From Martelella lutilitoris (lineage in GTDB: Bacteria; Pseudomonadota; Alphaproteobacteria; Rhizobiales; Rhizobiaceae), in assembly GCF_005924265.1 (NCBI RefSeq), contig NZ_VCLB01000005.1, forward strand, positions 248,001 to 312,000: DNA of 64,000 bases. The letters run 5' to 3'. Below, in pieces: positions 56,986-64,000 of this stretch. The notes below the pieces were generated by a model, which made no database searches, was not told the DNA's origin, and saw only the letters and a list, made by a program, of their open reading frames with translations. How positions within the stretch are numbered: the first letter of the stretch is position 1; each line of letters begins with the position of its first letter. The position numbers were made by a program, and so were the translations under genes.

Positions 56986-57912
56986 TCAGGTGCCGAACAC
57001 CGACCAGCCGGTGCGCGCGGCCAGCATTTCCAGCGCAATGCTGCCAAGCAGGGAATTGCCGGTCTCGTCAAGCCCAGGCGACCAGACGGCGATCGAGGCC
57101 CTGCCGGGGGCAACGGCGAGAATGCCGCCGCCGACGCCTGATTTCCCTGGCAAGCCGACGCGGAAGGCAAAATCGCCGGAGCCGTCATAATGGCCGCAGG
57201 TCAGCATGATCGCGTTGATCCGTCGCGCCCGCCTGGGCGAGACGACGGAAAAGCCCGTCAGCGGATTGGTGCCGCGATTGGCCAGGAACAGGCCCGCATG
57301 GGATAGCTGGACGCAGTTCATGGCCAGCGCGCACTGGTGGAAATAGACGCCGAGCACATGGTCGACGGGGTGTTCGAGATTGTCGAAGCCGCGCATGAAA
57401 TTGGCGAGCGCGAAATTGCGGTAGCCGGTGCGCTGCTCGGAGCGGGCAACCGGCTCATCAATATAGAGGCTGTCGTCATTGGCGACATAATGCATGAAAC
57501 GCAGGAATTCGCCGATCGCCTCGCGCGGGCGGTGGCCGGCCAGCACAATGTCGGTGACGACAATGGCGCCGGCATTGATGAAGGGGTTGCGAGGAATGCC
57601 GTGCTCATGCTCGAGTTGGACGATGGAGTTGAAGGCGGACCCCGAGGGCTCCCGGCCGACACGCCGCCAGATCGTCTCGCCGACCTTGCCGAGCGCCAGC
57701 GTCAGCATGAACACCTTGGAAATGCTCTGCACCGAGAAGGCGGTCTCCGCGTCACCGGCGCGATAGGTCTTGCCGTCGACGGTGGTGATCGCGATGCCGA
57801 GCTGCTTGGGATCCACCTTGGCGAGTTCGGGAATATAGTCGGCCACCTTGCCCTCGCCGAGCCTGGGGCTGAGATCCCTCACAATATCATCGGCAATGGC
57901 CTGAAGGTCCAT
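56986..57912 (-). CDS. glsA: Glutaminase
   Basis: 308 aa beta-lactamase-like glutaminase, glutamine to glutamate and ammonia. The catalytic SxxK pair is in [12 protein letters not shown] (about residues 66-69). [32 protein letters not shown], and the GKSGVGGGI loop are conserved. The start codon ATG 57912 has a GGGAAAG upstream. First gene of a probable glsA-ttcA pair, with 108 bases to the rpsD stop upstream. Confidence 0.96.
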   Translation of the reverse strand: MDLQAIADDIVRDLSPRLGEGKVADYIPELAKVDPKQLGIAITTVDGKTYRAGDAETAFSVQSISKVFMLTLALGKVGETIWRRVGREPSGSAFNSIVQLEHEHGIPRNPFINAGAIVVTDIVLAGHRPREAIGEFLRFMHYVANDDSLYIDEPVARSEQRTGYRNFALANFMRGFDNLEHPVDHVLGVYFHQCALAMNCVQLSHAGLFLANRGTNPLTGFSVVSPRRARRINAIMLTCGHYDGSGDFAFRVGLPGKSGVGGGILAVAPGRASIAVWSPGLDETGNSLLGSIALEMLAARTGWSVFGT

Positions 57913-57965
57913 GGTCTTTCCCCTGGAATTTGATGCCTATACTAACCGCAACCTGCACCAGACAA

Positions 57966-57995
57966 AAGAAAAGCCGCCCCGGAGGAGCGGCTTTT
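57966..57995 (-). terminator. Terminator of rpsD
   Basis: AAAAGCCGC (57969-57977) pairs perfectly with GCGGCTTTT (57987-57995), nine-base loop. Read on the minus strand it ends in CTTTTGTC-like T-rich sequence 26 bases beyond the rpsD stop. Confidence 0.85.
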
Positions 57996-58020
57996 CGAAA
58001 TGCAATCCGCGTGAGAGAAA

Positions 58021-58638
58021 TCAGCGCGAATAGAACTCGACGACGAGGTTCGGTTCCATGATGACCGGGTAGGGGATATCGGCGAGAGCCGGAACCCGTA
58101 CGTAGGTCGCAACCATCTTGGAATGATCGGCGTCGATATATTCCGGAACATCGCGCTCGGCGAGCTGGGTTGCCTCGAGAACGCTGGCGAGCTGCTTGGA
58201 GCGCTCGCGAACCTCGATGACGTCGCCCGGCTGGCAGCGGTAGGACCCGATATTGACCTTGGTGCCGTTGACCGTGACGTGGCCGTGGTTGACGAACTGA
58301 CGGGCAGCAAAGACCGTAGGAACGAACTTGGCGCGGTAGACGATCGCGTCGAGGCGGCTTTCCAGGAGGCCGACCAGGTTTTCACCGGTGTCGCCCTTGC
58401 GGCGGTTGGCTTCCTCGAAGATGGCCAGGAACTGCTTTTCGCGCAGTTCGCCGTAGTAGCCCTTCAGCTTCTGCTTGGCGCGCAGCTGCACGCCGAAGTC
58501 GGAAAGCTTGCCCTTGCGGCGCTGGCCGTGCTGGCCGGGGCCGTATTCGCGGCGGTTGACCGGGGACTTCGGACGGCCCCAGATATTCTCGCCCATACGG
58601 CGGTCAATTTTATGCTTGGACGATTCGCGCTTGCTCAT
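58021..58638 (-). CDS. rpsD: 30S ribosomal protein S4
   Basis: 205 aa primary 16S rRNA-binding protein that starts assembly of the 30S body. N-terminal [20 protein letters not shown], then [18 protein letters not shown]; the S4 RNA-binding domain comprises [22 protein letters not shown] and [32 protein letters not shown] lies before the ATG. It is a single gene here, not inside a ribosomal protein operon, as usual in rhizobia. Its leader carries a terminator-like hairpin. Confidence 0.98.
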   Translation of the reverse strand: MSKRESSKHKIDRRMGENIWGRPKSPVNRREYGPGQHGQRRKGKLSDFGVQLRAKQKLKGYYGELREKQFLAIFEEANRRKGDTGENLVGLLESRLDAIVYRAKFVPTVFAARQFVNHGHVTVNGTKVNIGSYRCQPGDVIEVRERSKQLASVLEATQLAERDVPEYIDADHSKMVATYVRVPALADIPYPVIMEPNLVVEFYSR

Positions 58639-58658
58639 CGTATTTCCTTTAAGTCATA

Positions 58659-58683
58659 ACAAAAGAACCGGCTTGGCCGGCTC
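58659..58683 (-). terminator. Terminator-like hairpin in the rpsD leader
   Basis: On the minus strand GAGCCGGC (58683-58676) pairs with GCCGGTTC (58672-58665), loop CAA, one G-U pair, followed directly by TTTTGTT. It ends about 20 bases before the rpsD start. No gene on this strand lies close upstream, so the structure would interrupt rpsD transcription itself. Confidence 0.6.
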
Positions 58684-58932
58684 CAAGGAAACACGCCCTC
58701 CTTTGGTTCCTCCCGAGGGAAGATCCTGACAGGTTTTCGCGGAAAAAAGCGCCCGGAAAACCACGGGACATGTCGGTGAAACATCGGCCAAAGGCCGTTG
58801 TTGGCGCGGGGATAGTCGGGTTTCTTGAAAATGTCAACGACAAAGCGCGGCGCTTTGGCCCTCCGGCCATGGACTTTGCGGGCTCGGGCGTGATTTAACC
58901 GGTGTCAGTTTATGCCAAAGGGATTTCAGCAG

Positions 58933-59760
58933 ATGAATTTGACTTCCGAAACGCTCGACGCCATCGCCGGGCTGATGCGCGACGCCGCAAAGCAGGAGAT
59001 CCTGCCGCGCTTTCGCAAGCTGGGCGATGAGGATGTGGCGGAAAAAACCGAAGCCAGCGATCTCGTCACAATTGCCGATACCGGCGCGGAACGGGTGATC
59101 AAGGCCGGTATCGAGAAGATCCTGCCCGAAGCCTTCTTCATCGGAGAGGAGGGCGTCGCCGCCGATCCGTCGCTGCTTGCCAAACTGAAGGATGCCGAGA
59201 TGGCCGTTGTCGTCGACCCGATCGACGGCACGTTCAACTTCGCCCACGGCATTTCTGCTTATGGCGTCATGGTCGCGGTCGTCTCCAGGGGCGAGACGGT
59301 GGCCGGGCTGATCTATGATCCGATGGGCGACGACTTCATGATCGCGGAAAAGGGCGGCGGCACATGGCTGAAGCGCGCCGACGGTTCGTCCAGCAAGATG
59401 AAGGTTGCCGCTCCCGTCGCGCTTCCGGAAATGCTGGGCACGGCCTCGGTTGCCTTCATGCCGAACGAAAAGCGGGCCAAGCTGATGGCGAACACCGTGA
59501 AGCTGCGCTTTGCCGCAAGCTATCGCTGTGCTGCGGTGGAATACCGCGCCTTCGCCGCCGGCGGCCTGCATTTCATCACCTATTTCAAGCTGATGCCCTG
59601 GGACCATCTGGCCGGCGTGCTGATCGGCCAGGAGGCCGGCGGCTATATCGCCCGCTATGACGGCTCGCCCTACCGCCCCGACCACCTCGACGGTGGCATT
59701 CTCGGCGCGCCGGACGAGGAGAGCTGGCGAGAGCTGCGGGAAAAGGTCTTCACGCTGTAG
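58933..59760 (+). CDS. Inositol monophosphatase family protein
   Basis: 275 aa from ATG 58933 (58912 also in frame). Li-sensitive metal-dependent phosphatase fold: FIGEEG (metal Glu), VVVDPIDGTFNFAHGISAYG (metal Asp pair) and the distal LMPWDHLAGVLIGQEAGG. Rhizobial members of this subgroup include histidinol-phosphatase HisN and SuhB-like enzymes; sequence alone does not decide. Isolated gene, convergent with an MFS exporter gene and sharing a terminator hairpin. Confidence 0.88.
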   Translation: MNLTSETLDAIAGLMRDAAKQEILPRFRKLGDEDVAEKTEASDLVTIADTGAERVIKAGIEKILPEAFFIGEEGVAADPSLLAKLKDAEMAVVVDPIDGTFNFAHGISAYGVMVAVVSRGETVAGLIYDPMGDDFMIAEKGGGTWLKRADGSSSKMKVAAPVALPEMLGTASVAFMPNEKRAKLMANTVKLRFAASYRCAAVEYRAFAAGGLHFITYFKLMPWDHLAGVLIGQEAGGYIARYDGSPYRPDHLDGGILGAPDEESWRELREKVFTL

Positions 59761-59783
59761 ACCTGCTTTTCCGCAACACGAAA

Positions 59784-59806
59784 AGGCGCCCTCACGGCGC
59801 CTAGTT
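59784..59806. terminator. Short bidirectional terminator
   Basis: AGGCGCC (59784-59790) pairs with GGCGCCT (59796-59802), loop CTCAC. AGTTTATT follows on the plus strand and TTTTCG on the minus strand, between convergent stops at 59760 and 59810. Confidence 0.7.
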
Positions 59807-59809
59807 TAT

Positions 59810-61054
59810 TCAAACCTCGGGGTTCTGGGGTCTGAACAGCTTTCCGCGCTCGGCGATTACGGTTGCAATGCAGGCGCATATTGCAAAGATGAAGAAGCCG
59901 GCGATCAGCGGCGTCGTGGTGCCGTTGAAGGACTGGCCTACCAGCGAACCGATCAGCGCCGAACCGGCCGTGCTGGTAAAACCCAGCACCGATGAGCCGA
60001 TGCCGGCGATATGGCCGAGCGGCTCCATTGCCATGGAATTGAAATTCGCGCCGAGAATGCCGAATTGCAGCCAGGCCAGGCAGAACATCAGATAGAACAG
60101 CCAGAACGGCATGACCCCGTCATAGGCAAGGTCGAGCGCGAGCCAGATGCCGATCACCGAGGTGAAGATGATGAGGCCCGCCTGCGACAGCCGCCGCATG
60201 CCGAAGCGGCCGACGAGGCGCGAATTCAGGAGCGCCGAGAAGGACATGATGATCCCGAGGCCGGCAAAGGCGACCGGAAACAGCTTTCCGAGATCGAAGA
60301 TGCCGATATAGATCTGCTGGGCCGAGGTGATGTAGCCGAACATGCAGGCCTGGATGAAGGTGGTGGCAAGAATGTAGAATGCCGCCGTGCGGTTGCGGAG
60401 CACCATCATGAAGCCGCCGGCGATCGAGGCGAGGCCGAAGGGGCGCTTGTCGGCCGGATTGAGCGATTCGGGCAGCCGCACCAGCGCCCAGACGAACATG
60501 CAGGCGGAAAACAGCGCCAGGAAGACGAAGATCAGGTGCCATTCGCCGGCAAGAAGGATGGTCTGGCCGATGGACGGCGCCAGGATCGGGATGATCATGA
60601 ACACCATCATGATCAGCGACATCACCTCGGCCATCATCCGCCCGCCATAGAGGTCGCGGATGATCGAGATCGAGATCACGCGCGTGGCTGCAGAGCCGGC
60701 GCCCTGAACGAAGCGGGCGAAGAGCATCAGCGCGAAGCTGGGAACGAAAGCCGCAAATACCGAGGTCACGAGGTAAAGCGCGAGGCCCGCGAGAAGCGGC
60801 GCCCTGCGGCCGAACCGGTCGGAGAGCGGGCCGAACAGAAGCTGCGCGCAGCCCATGCCGAGAACATAGGCGGTGACGATGAACTGGCGGCGGTTCTCTT
60901 CGTCGACGCCGAGGCTGGCGCCGATCTGCTGCAGACCGGGCAGCATAATGTCGATGGCCAGTGCATTGAGCGCCATCAATAGCGCCATCATCGTGACCAG
61001 CTCCCATTTGGGCAGCGGGTTGGTCACCGGGGCGGAGTGGGATGCATGTATCAC
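59810..61054 (-). CDS. Bcr/CflA family drug exporter, paralogue A
   Basis: 414 aa, twelve membrane segments. MFS motif A FGPLSDRFGRRAPLLAGLAL between helices 2 and 3, motif C-like GQTILLAGEWHLIF, and the Bcr/CflA features ALAIDIMLPGLQQIGASLGV and QGAGSAATRVISISIIRDLY. The family exports drugs such as bicyclomycin or sulfonamides and some natural amino acids or peptides by proton antiport. A paralogue lies directly upstream in the same direction, 156 bases away, suggesting tandem duplication. Confidence 0.92.
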   Translation of the reverse strand: MIHASHSAPVTNPLPKWELVTMMALLMALNALAIDIMLPGLQQIGASLGVDEENRRQFIVTAYVLGMGCAQLLFGPLSDRFGRRAPLLAGLALYLVTSVFAAFVPSFALMLFARFVQGAGSAATRVISISIIRDLYGGRMMAEVMSLIMMVFMIIPILAPSIGQTILLAGEWHLIFVFLALFSACMFVWALVRLPESLNPADKRPFGLASIAGGFMMVLRNRTAAFYILATTFIQACMFGYITSAQQIYIGIFDLGKLFPVAFAGLGIIMSFSALLNSRLVGRFGMRRLSQAGLIIFTSVIGIWLALDLAYDGVMPFWLFYLMFCLAWLQFGILGANFNSMAMEPLGHIAGIGSSVLGFTSTAGSALIGSLVGQSFNGTTTPLIAGFFIFAICACIATVIAERGKLFRPQNPEV

Positions 61055-61210
61055 GGGGAGGGACTTTCAGGGCATGTGACCGGTCCCCTCGGGGACCGGG
61101 TATTGGGAGCGTCTTAGCGGCCTTTCTACAGGTCCGACGGCTCTGTCCGTTGTCTTGGCGCAATCGCGGCAGAAAAAAAGTCCTTCAGCTCCGCAATCGC
61201 GCAAGCGATA

Positions 61211-62461
61211 TCAGACTTCCGGATTATGCGGTTGCATCAGCTTGCCTTTTTCCGCGATCAGCGTGAAGCCGAGGGCGACGAGACCGAAGATGAAGAAGCC
61301 GGCGATCATCGGCGTCGTGGTGCCGTTGAAGGATAGTCCGACGACCGCTCCAAGCAACGCAGATCCGGCTGTGCTGGCAAATCCCAGAATTGACGAAGCC
61401 GCGCCCGCCACATGGCCGAGCGGCTCCATCGCCAAAGCGTTGAAATTGGGCGCAATCCAGCCGAACTGGAACCAGGCAATGGCGAAGATGACGTAGAAGA
61501 CGAAGAACGGCATGGTGCCGGCAAACATCAGATCGATCGCCAGCCAGATACCATTCGTCAGCACGAAGCCGATCAACGCGCCGTGCGAAAGCCTGCGCAT
61601 GCCGATCTTTCCGACAATCCTCGAATTGGCGAGCGACGACCCGGCCATGATGACGCCGATGCCGGCAAAGGCGAGCGGAAACAGTGTGCCGAGCCCGTAA
61701 ATGTCGACATAGACCTGCTGTGCGGAGGTCACGAAGCCGAAGATGCAGGCAATGATGAAGGTGGTCGCCAGCGTGTAGAACAGCGCCACGCGGTTGCTCA
61801 GAACATGGGCGAAGCTGTGCAGCACCGCTTTCGGCGTCAGTTCGATCACATCTTCCGGGTGCTGGGTTTCCGGCAGGCGGAAGGTGATCCAGAAGAAATT
61901 GCCGAGCGCTGCCAGACCGAGGAAGACGAAGACCAGGTGCCAGTCGCCGGCGAGCATGATCGTTTGGCCGATCGTGGGCGCGATCACGGGAATGATCATG
62001 AATACCATCATGATCAGCGACATGATCTCGGCCATCTTGCGCCCGCCATAAAGATCGCGAACGATGGCGACCGAGATGACCCGCGTTGCCGCGGCGCCAA
62101 GTCCCTGGAAGAACCGCACGGCGAGCATCATTGTGAAGCTTGGCACGAAGGCACAGAAAACCGCGCCGATGAAATAGATCACCAGGCCGACGAGCAGCGG
62201 CATCTTGCGCCCGAAACGGTCCGCGAGCGGGCCATAGGCAAGCTGCGCCACGCCGAAGCCGAGCACATAGGACGTGATGATGAACTGATGCTGGTTTTCG
62301 GCTTCCACGCCAAGGCTGGCGCCGATCTGCTTGAGGCCGGGCAGCATGATGTCGATGGCAAGCGCATTGAGCGCCATCAGCCCCGCCATCATCGCGACCA
62401 GTTCCCATTTGCCGGGTGCCTTGCGCACCAGGGGGCCTGCGCTTTGTAATGTTTCTGTCAC
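61211..62461 (-). CDS. Bcr/CflA family drug exporter, paralogue B
   Basis: 416 aa from GTG at 62461, preceded by AGGA; the longer open frame begins at 62572. The GTG start gives the same N-terminal length as paralogue A up to WELVAMMAGLMALNALAIDI. MFS motif A is YGPLADRFGRKMPLLVGLVI and motif C-like GQTIMLAGDWHLVF. High similarity to the neighbour in helices 1-6, with a different cytoplasmic loop (PETQHPEDVIELTPKAVLHS). Twelve membrane segments, exporter of unknown substrate. Confidence 0.92.
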   Translation of the reverse strand: MTETLQSAGPLVRKAPGKWELVAMMAGLMALNALAIDIMLPGLKQIGASLGVEAENQHQFIITSYVLGFGVAQLAYGPLADRFGRKMPLLVGLVIYFIGAVFCAFVPSFTMMLAVRFFQGLGAAATRVISVAIVRDLYGGRKMAEIMSLIMMVFMIIPVIAPTIGQTIMLAGDWHLVFVFLGLAALGNFFWITFRLPETQHPEDVIELTPKAVLHSFAHVLSNRVALFYTLATTFIIACIFGFVTSAQQVYVDIYGLGTLFPLAFAGIGVIMAGSSLANSRIVGKIGMRRLSHGALIGFVLTNGIWLAIDLMFAGTMPFFVFYVIFAIAWFQFGWIAPNFNALAMEPLGHVAGAASSILGFASTAGSALLGAVVGLSFNGTTTPMIAGFFIFGLVALGFTLIAEKGKLMQPHNPEV

Positions 62462-62595
62462 AACGAATATTCCTGAAAGCAAAATAAGGCGCCGCATGCG
62501 CGACGCCCGTTCCTGAAGGTCTGCAAAATGCCGGCGGGCAGCTGCCTCAAGGGGCCTGTCCGCCGGACTCAATCCCGGTGGCTCTCCGAACCGGC

Positions 62596-62931
62596 TTACG
62601 CCGCGCCGCGCACCGCCACGCCCTTGGAGGACAGATGCTCCTGTAGTTCGCCTGCCTGGAACATTTCGCGCACAATATCGCAGCCGCCGATGAACTCGCC
62701 CTTCACGTAAAGCTGGGGAATGGTCGGCCAGTTGGAAAAATCCTTGATCCCCTGGCGCAGATCACCGTCGGCCAGCACATTGATGCCTTTGTAGTCGACG
62801 CCGAGATAGTCGAGAATCTGCACAACCTGTCCGGAGAAACCGCACTGCGGAAACTGCGGGGTTCCCTTCATGAACACGACGACGTCGTTCTCGTCGACTT
62901 CGCTCTTGATGTAGGTGTTGATGTCACTCAT
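62596..62931 (-). CDS. grxD: Monothiol glutaredoxin, Grx4 type
   Basis: 111 aa from ATG at 62931, AAGGA six bases ahead; the in-frame ATG at 62958 is unlikely. The active site is CGFS in [44 protein letters not shown] supply the glutathione-binding residues. Class II monothiol glutaredoxins carry or sense iron-sulfur clusters, often as a complex with BolA. The bolA gene is in the same direction, with an acetyltransferase gene between them. Confidence 0.96.
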   Translation of the reverse strand: MSDINTYIKSEVDENDVVVFMKGTPQFPQCGFSGQVVQILDYLGVDYKGINVLADGDLRQGIKDFSNWPTIPQLYVKGEFIGGCDIVREMFQAGELQEHLSSKGVAVRGAA

Positions 62932-63076
62932 GGGCAATCCTTTCACATACGGGTTCAAGGTCCGTAGCGTTTATTTGCTTTCAGCATATAATCGATCGAT
63001 TGACAACCGCCAAGCCCCACAGAAGGCCTTTTGTCGTTCTTGATCGTATCCAATTTGGTGCAGGAGCGTTTCGCTC

Positions 63077-63619
63077 TTACGTCTCCGCCGAGATAGCTGT
63101 CACCTTCTTAACGAGCATGAAGGACTTGATAGGCAATCCGCCGCTTGTCCGATGCGTTGACTGTGAAACCGTAACATATCCATGAGCCTGATAGAAGCCA
63201 AGTGCCGGGAGCCCCGAGTGGATGGTAATTTGCCGCACGCCCGATGCAATAAGCGCAGACTCGGCAAACCGCATCAGTGCGGTGCCGATGCCTTTGTCCT
63301 GGTGCAGGGGATCAACATAAAGGCTTCTGATTTCCGCGTCAGCAAATCCACAAAAGCCGATGGGCTTCTCTGACAGATCGGCGGCAACCATGACTGTCTC
63401 TCCGCCGGCAACGATATCCAGATAATTTTGTGCCGATTTGCCGCTGGCCCAGCTATTTCGCTCCTCGTGCGTATAATAGCTGTCAGATGTGGCAACAATG
63501 GCAGCGACATGCAGCGCGAGAATGGCCTCCGCGTCATCAGGCTGGAACGGCCGTATTCCAAATCCGCGCGATTTGCCCTTCTCTTGCATCACGGCACACC
63601 TGGAACTATCCCGGCCCAT
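63077..63619 (-). CDS. GNAT family N-acetyltransferase
   Basis: 180 aa from 63619, or 170 aa from the ATG at 63589, which is about equally likely. N-terminal GIRPFQPDDAEAILALHVAA, the central PIGFCGFADAEIRSLYVDP, and acetyl-CoA loop HQDKGIGTALMRFAE are typical GNAT elements, ending in GFYQAHGYVTVSQ. Substrate unknown. It sits between bolA and grxD, which are usually adjacent, and seems locally less GC-rich, so it may be an insertion. Confidence 0.88.
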   Translation of the reverse strand: MGRDSSRCAVMQEKGKSRGFGIRPFQPDDAEAILALHVAAIVATSDSYYTHEERNSWASGKSAQNYLDIVAGGETVMVAADLSEKPIGFCGFADAEIRSLYVDPLHQDKGIGTALMRFAESALIASGVRQITIHSGLPALGFYQAHGYVTVSQSTHRTSGGLPIKSFMLVKKVTAISAET

Positions 63620-63630
63620 TACATCTGAAA

Positions 63631-63864
63631 TCAGGTCGGAACCGAGGTCTGCAGGGCGAGCGCGTGCAGCACGCCGCCCATATTGCCCTTCAGGGCATCA
63701 TAGACCATCTGGTGCTGCTGCACCCTGGTCTTGCCCCTGAAGCTTTCCGACACGACCTCGGCGGCGAAATGGTCGCCGTCGCCCGCCAGGTCCCTGATCG
63801 TGACCGTGGCGTCGGGAATGGCTGCCTTGATCATGTCTTCGATTTCGCCCGCGCTCATTGCCAT
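63631..63864 (-). CDS. bolA: BolA family protein
   Basis: 77 aa from ATG at 63864, behind GAGGAG. KH-like class II BolA fold: EIEDMIKAAIPDATVTIRDL, GDGDHFAAEVVSESFRGKTR, and RVQQHQMVYDALKG with the conserved histidine involved in cluster binding. Partner of the monothiol glutaredoxin in iron-sulfur handling and iron sensing. Starts two bases after the upstream gene's stop, indicating coupling. Confidence 0.95.
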   Translation of the reverse strand: MAMSAGEIEDMIKAAIPDATVTIRDLAGDGDHFAAEVVSESFRGKTRVQQHQMVYDALKGNMGGVLHALALQTSVPT

Positions 63865-63866
63865 GT

Positions 63867-64000
63867 TCAGTGCTCCTCGCTTGACGCCGGTTCTTCTGCC
63901 GACGGGCCGTTGCCGCTCGAAGCGGACATGAAGCGAGGGAACCACATTTCATGGGCCTCGCGCAACTCCTTCACGGAGACGGAAACCAGATCATCGATCA
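63867..64000 (-). CDS. C-terminal end of an upstream gene, possibly purL
   Basis: Only 43 residues plus stop are in the window. The frame reads IDDLVSVSVKELREAHEMWF and ends in a Ser/Glu-rich tail. ELREAHEMWFPRFM resembles the C-terminal helix of the small-subunit type phosphoribosylformylglycinamidine synthase PurL, which often precedes bolA-grxD in rhizobia. The piece is short, so the product is only a suggestion. Its TGA (63869-63867) lies two bases before the bolA start. Confidence 0.45.
   Translation of the reverse strand, partial: IDDLVSVSVKELREAHEMWFPRFMSASSGNGPSAEEPASSEEH

Overview
The window looks like ordinary chromosome from a GC-rich alphaproteobacterium of the order Hyphomicrobiales (Rhizobiales), probably Rhizobiaceae or a close relative. 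This rests on the division/cell-wall gene order running into lpxC, bamD, recN and ligA, and on the gene set (ExoD, GbdR-type regulator, FtsZ with a long Pro/Gln-rich linker). The genus cannot be fixed from the sequence alone. No rRNA, tRNA, insertion sequence, prophage, integrase or CRISPR array is visible.

Region 1 (1-21405, all plus strand) is the dcw block and its downstream companions: 3' end of murF, mraY, murD, ftsW, murG, murC, murB, ddl, ftsQ, ftsA, ftsZ, a terminator, lpxC, a second terminator, bamD, recN, cardiolipin synthase, an endo/exonuclease/phosphatase-fold protein and ligA. Together they make the lipid-linked peptidoglycan precursor, assemble the division ring, start lipid A synthesis and insert outer-membrane proteins.

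Region 2 (21482-36883) holds single genes: CreA family, a GFA-family protein that seems to lack a normal start codon, an SCO copper chaperone, prmA, a GbdR-like regulator, a 55-aa protein divergent from a LysR regulator, exoD, an entericidin-like lipoprotein, a Gfo/Idh/MocA oxidoreductase, a fructosamine kinase-like protein, a GlcD-like FAD oxidase, a 1232-aa AsmA protein, a DUF454 protein and a LacI regulator.

Region 3 (36884-50377) is metabolic and transport. A sugar operon has a GtsA-like binding protein, two permeases, an ATPase, a TIM-barrel isomerase and an oxidoreductase, with the LacI regulator divergent from it. It is followed by an AraC regulator, an SDR, an aldo/keto reductase, and the zinc locus znuA / znuC-znuB-zur with Zur-box-like palindromes between the divergent arms.

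Region 4 (50463-64000) has two diguanylate cyclases around a gamma carbonic anhydrase-like gene and an FAH-family gene, then gnd, ttcA, glsA, rpsD, an inositol monophosphatase-family gene, two paralogous Bcr/CflA exporters, grxD, a GNAT acetyltransferase, bolA and the 3' end of what is probably purL.

I see no clearly novel multi-gene system. The points most worth a second look are the probable AUC start of the GFA gene, a family of hairpin-forming intergenic repeats (three copies), a small cluster of DnaA-box-like sites at 27354-27428, a terminator-like hairpin in the rpsD leader, the LysR/small-protein divergon, and the GtsA-type sugar operon with two catabolic enzymes.
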